From an uncultured bacterium (GTDB lineage Bacteria; Actinomycetota; Coriobacteriia; Coriobacteriales; Coriobacteriaceae), in the NCBI GenBank assembly GCA_905216075.1, contig CAJMSO010000015.1, positions 1 through 15,425 of the forward strand: a stretch of DNA of 15,425 nucleotides, written 5' to 3'. Each line of letters opens with the position of its first letter. Position 1 is the first letter of the stretch. The notes under the pieces are model-generated. The model was not told where the DNA came from. It saw only the letters and a program-made list of their open reading frames with translations, and ran no database searches. This document shows, piece by piece, positions 14,051 through 15,425 of this stretch. Position numbers and translations under genes: made by a program.

Positions 14051-15425
14051 TTGTCACAGTTCACCGATATCAGCCGAATTAACGTTTGCGGCGGCGACGG
14101 CGGAGCCGGATGCATGTCGTTTAGGCGCGAGGCATTTGTTCCCAAGGGCGGCCCCGATGGCGGCGACGGCGGTCGTGGCGGCAATGTCGTCATCCAGGCC
14201 GATGCTCAGCTGTCTTCGCTGATCGATTACCGCTTTAAGCATCACTTTCGCGCCGAGCGCGGCACGCACGGGCAGGGTGCCCGTCGTAACGGCAAGAGCG
14301 GCGAGGACCTGATTCTCAAGGTCCCTATGGGTACCGTGGTGCGCGAGCTCGATCCCGAGACGCAGACCCCGATGTTCGAGATTGCCGACCTGGTGCACGA
14401 CGGCGAGCGCGTCGTCGTGGCGCCCGGCGGTGCCGGCGGTCTGGGCAACACGCACTTTGTGACGTCGGTGCGTCGCGCGCCCGCATTTGCCCAGCTGGGC
14501 GAGCCGGCCGAGGAGCACTGGATCGAGCTTGAGATGAAGCTTATGGCCGATGCCGCGCTTGTGGGCTTTCCCTCGGTCGGCAAGTCCTCGCTCATCGCGC
14601 GTATGAGCGCTGCCCGTCCCAAGATTGCCGACTACCCGTTTACCACGCTTGTGCCCAATCTGGGCATGGTGCGTGCCGGCGAATATTCTTACGTCGTTGC
14701 TGACGTTCCCGGTCTCATCGAGGGCGCGAGCGAGGGTCGTGGCCTGGGCCATCAGTTCCTGCGCCACATTGAGCGCACGGCCTTGATCATGCATGTCGTT
14801 GACATGACGGGCGGGTTTGAGGATCGCGATCCGGTTGAGGACTATCGCATTATTAACCGTGAGCTTGAGCAGTATGGCGCCGAGCTTTCGGAGCGTCCGC
14901 AGATCGTCGTCGCCAACAAGTGCGATGCGCCGGGCACGGCCGACAAGATTGCCGACCTTAAGCGTGCGGCGCTCGACGACGGGCATATGTTCTTTGCCGT
15001 GTCCGCTGTGACGGGCGCCGGTCTCAACACGTTGATGCTTGCCGTGGGCGAGCAGGTGGCCAAGCTCCGCGCTGAGCTGGCGGTCTCTGATGAGCCGGTC
15101 GATTTGCGCGACGAGGAGTGGGAGCGTCGCCGCCTGCAGCGCGAGAAGCGCTTCCACATTGTCCAGGAGGAGCCCGGTGCCTTCCGCGTTGTCGGTCGCG
15201 CCATCGAGCGCTTGGTTATCCAGACCGACTGGGAAAACGAGGAAGCCGTCATTTACCTGCAGCATAAGTTTGCGCGTATGGGTGTTGACGACGCGCTCGA
15301 GAAGGCCGGTTGCCGTGCGGGCGACGAGGTCCGCATTTGCCAGCGCGCCTTTGACTTTGAGGGCGCCGAGGACTTCTCGGAGTACGAGGAGCTCGAGGAT
15401 GCTGGCGAGGACGTTGCCGTTGAAG
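14051..15425 (+). CDS. obg: Obg GTPase (3' end outside the window)
   Basis: The first 458 codons are visible with no stop, so the gene runs past the right edge, probably only slightly. Obg is a GTPase linked to 50S subunit assembly and stress or cell-cycle control. The N-terminal Obg domain is glycine-rich (GGDGGAGCMSFRREAFVPKG, then GGDGGRGGNV). The G domain has the P-loop GFPSVGKS (172-179), DYPFTTL, DVPGLIEGASEGRGLG, NKCD and SAVTGAG. A C-terminal OCT domain follows (FHIVQEEPGAFRVVGRAIERLV, DWENEEAVIYLQHKFARMGVDDAL, AGDEVRI). It ends the window in an acidic stretch. TTG at 14051 is the start, with AGGAGG (14037-14042) 8 bases upstream. It follows rplU-rpmA as in many bacteria, here across a terminator. 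Confidence 0.96.
   Translation, partial: MSQFTDISRINVCGGDGGAGCMSFRREAFVPKGGPDGGDGGRGGNVVIQADAQLSSLIDYRFKHHFRAERGTHGQGARRNGKSGEDLILKVPMGTVVRELDPETQTPMFEIADLVHDGERVVVAPGGAGGLGNTHFVTSVRRAPAFAQLGEPAEEHWIELEMKLMADAALVGFPSVGKSSLIARMSAARPKIADYPFTTLVPNLGMVRAGEYSYVVADVPGLIEGASEGRGLGHQFLRHIERTALIMHVVDMTGGFEDRDPVEDYRIINRELEQYGAELSERPQIVVANKCDAPGTADKIADLKRAALDDGHMFFAVSAVTGAGLNTLMLAVGEQVAKLRAELAVSDEPVDLRDEEWERRRLQREKRFHIVQEEPGAFRVVGRAIERLVIQTDWENEEAVIYLQHKFARMGVDDALEKAGCRAGDEVRICQRAFDFEGAEDFSEYEELEDAGEDVAVE

Noticed and set aside
14054..15265. 403-residue reverse-strand frame at the right end
   Set aside because: The + strand here encodes Obg with P-loop, NKxD and OCT domains, although it has no stop inside the window. 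The reverse frame is its shadow.
1..15425. CRISPR array, insertion sequence, phage genes, toxin-antitoxin pair, tRNA or rRNA
   Set aside because: I found no regularly spaced repeats, transposase or integrase motifs, or tRNA-like cloverleaf. The sequence is almost completely filled by conserved housekeeping genes.

Overview
The window is a GC-rich, almost fully coding stretch of bacterial chromosome in which every supportable gene lies on the + strand. Gene order and content (mreBCD-PBP2-rodA, then a radical SAM pair, then rplU-rpmA-obg), frequent TTG starts (5 of 14 visible starts) and protein features such as an L27 without a cleavable leader suggest an actinobacterium, most likely a Coriobacteriia member such as Collinsella. 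That taxon is inferred from style and gene order, not from a marker-gene comparison.

Layout. Bases 2-238 hold the basic C-terminal tail of an unidentified gene, followed by a strong inverted repeat. Bases 402-1556 encode a membrane-anchored double zinc-ribbon protein. Bases 1662-3511 form a small operon of a cyclophilin-type prolyl isomerase and a TPR protein with one membrane anchor. A hairpin and an AT-richer promoter region (3534-3626) precede the cell-elongation operon: mreB, mreC, mreD, a class B PBP2 and rodA. A DUF697-type membrane protein and a TIGR03960/TIGR03936 radical SAM pair (the pair overlapping by ATGA) follow in the same direction with gaps of 9-18 bases. A near-consensus promoter whose -35 box overlaps the stop codon of the last of these starts a ribosomal unit (rplU, rpmA). 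This ends in a clear intrinsic terminator placed only 2 bases before the ribosome binding site of obg, which runs off the right end.

How the genes work together. MreB filaments, MreC and MreD position the RodA glycosyltransferase and the PBP2 transpeptidase for lateral-wall peptidoglycan synthesis. The DUF697 protein sits in the same transcription unit and is a candidate accessory factor of unknown role. The radical SAM pair has no assigned function, but in many bacteria it lies beside rplU/rpmA as it does here. L21, L27 and Obg all concern the large ribosomal subunit. Most of the window is therefore conserved housekeeping sequence. I see no mobile element, CRISPR array, phage gene, tRNA or rRNA. 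The least explained parts are the DUF697 gene with its degenerate nucleotide-binding-like N-terminus, the radical SAM pair, the extra N-terminal hydrophobic segment of PBP2, and the non-coding control regions before mreB and obg.
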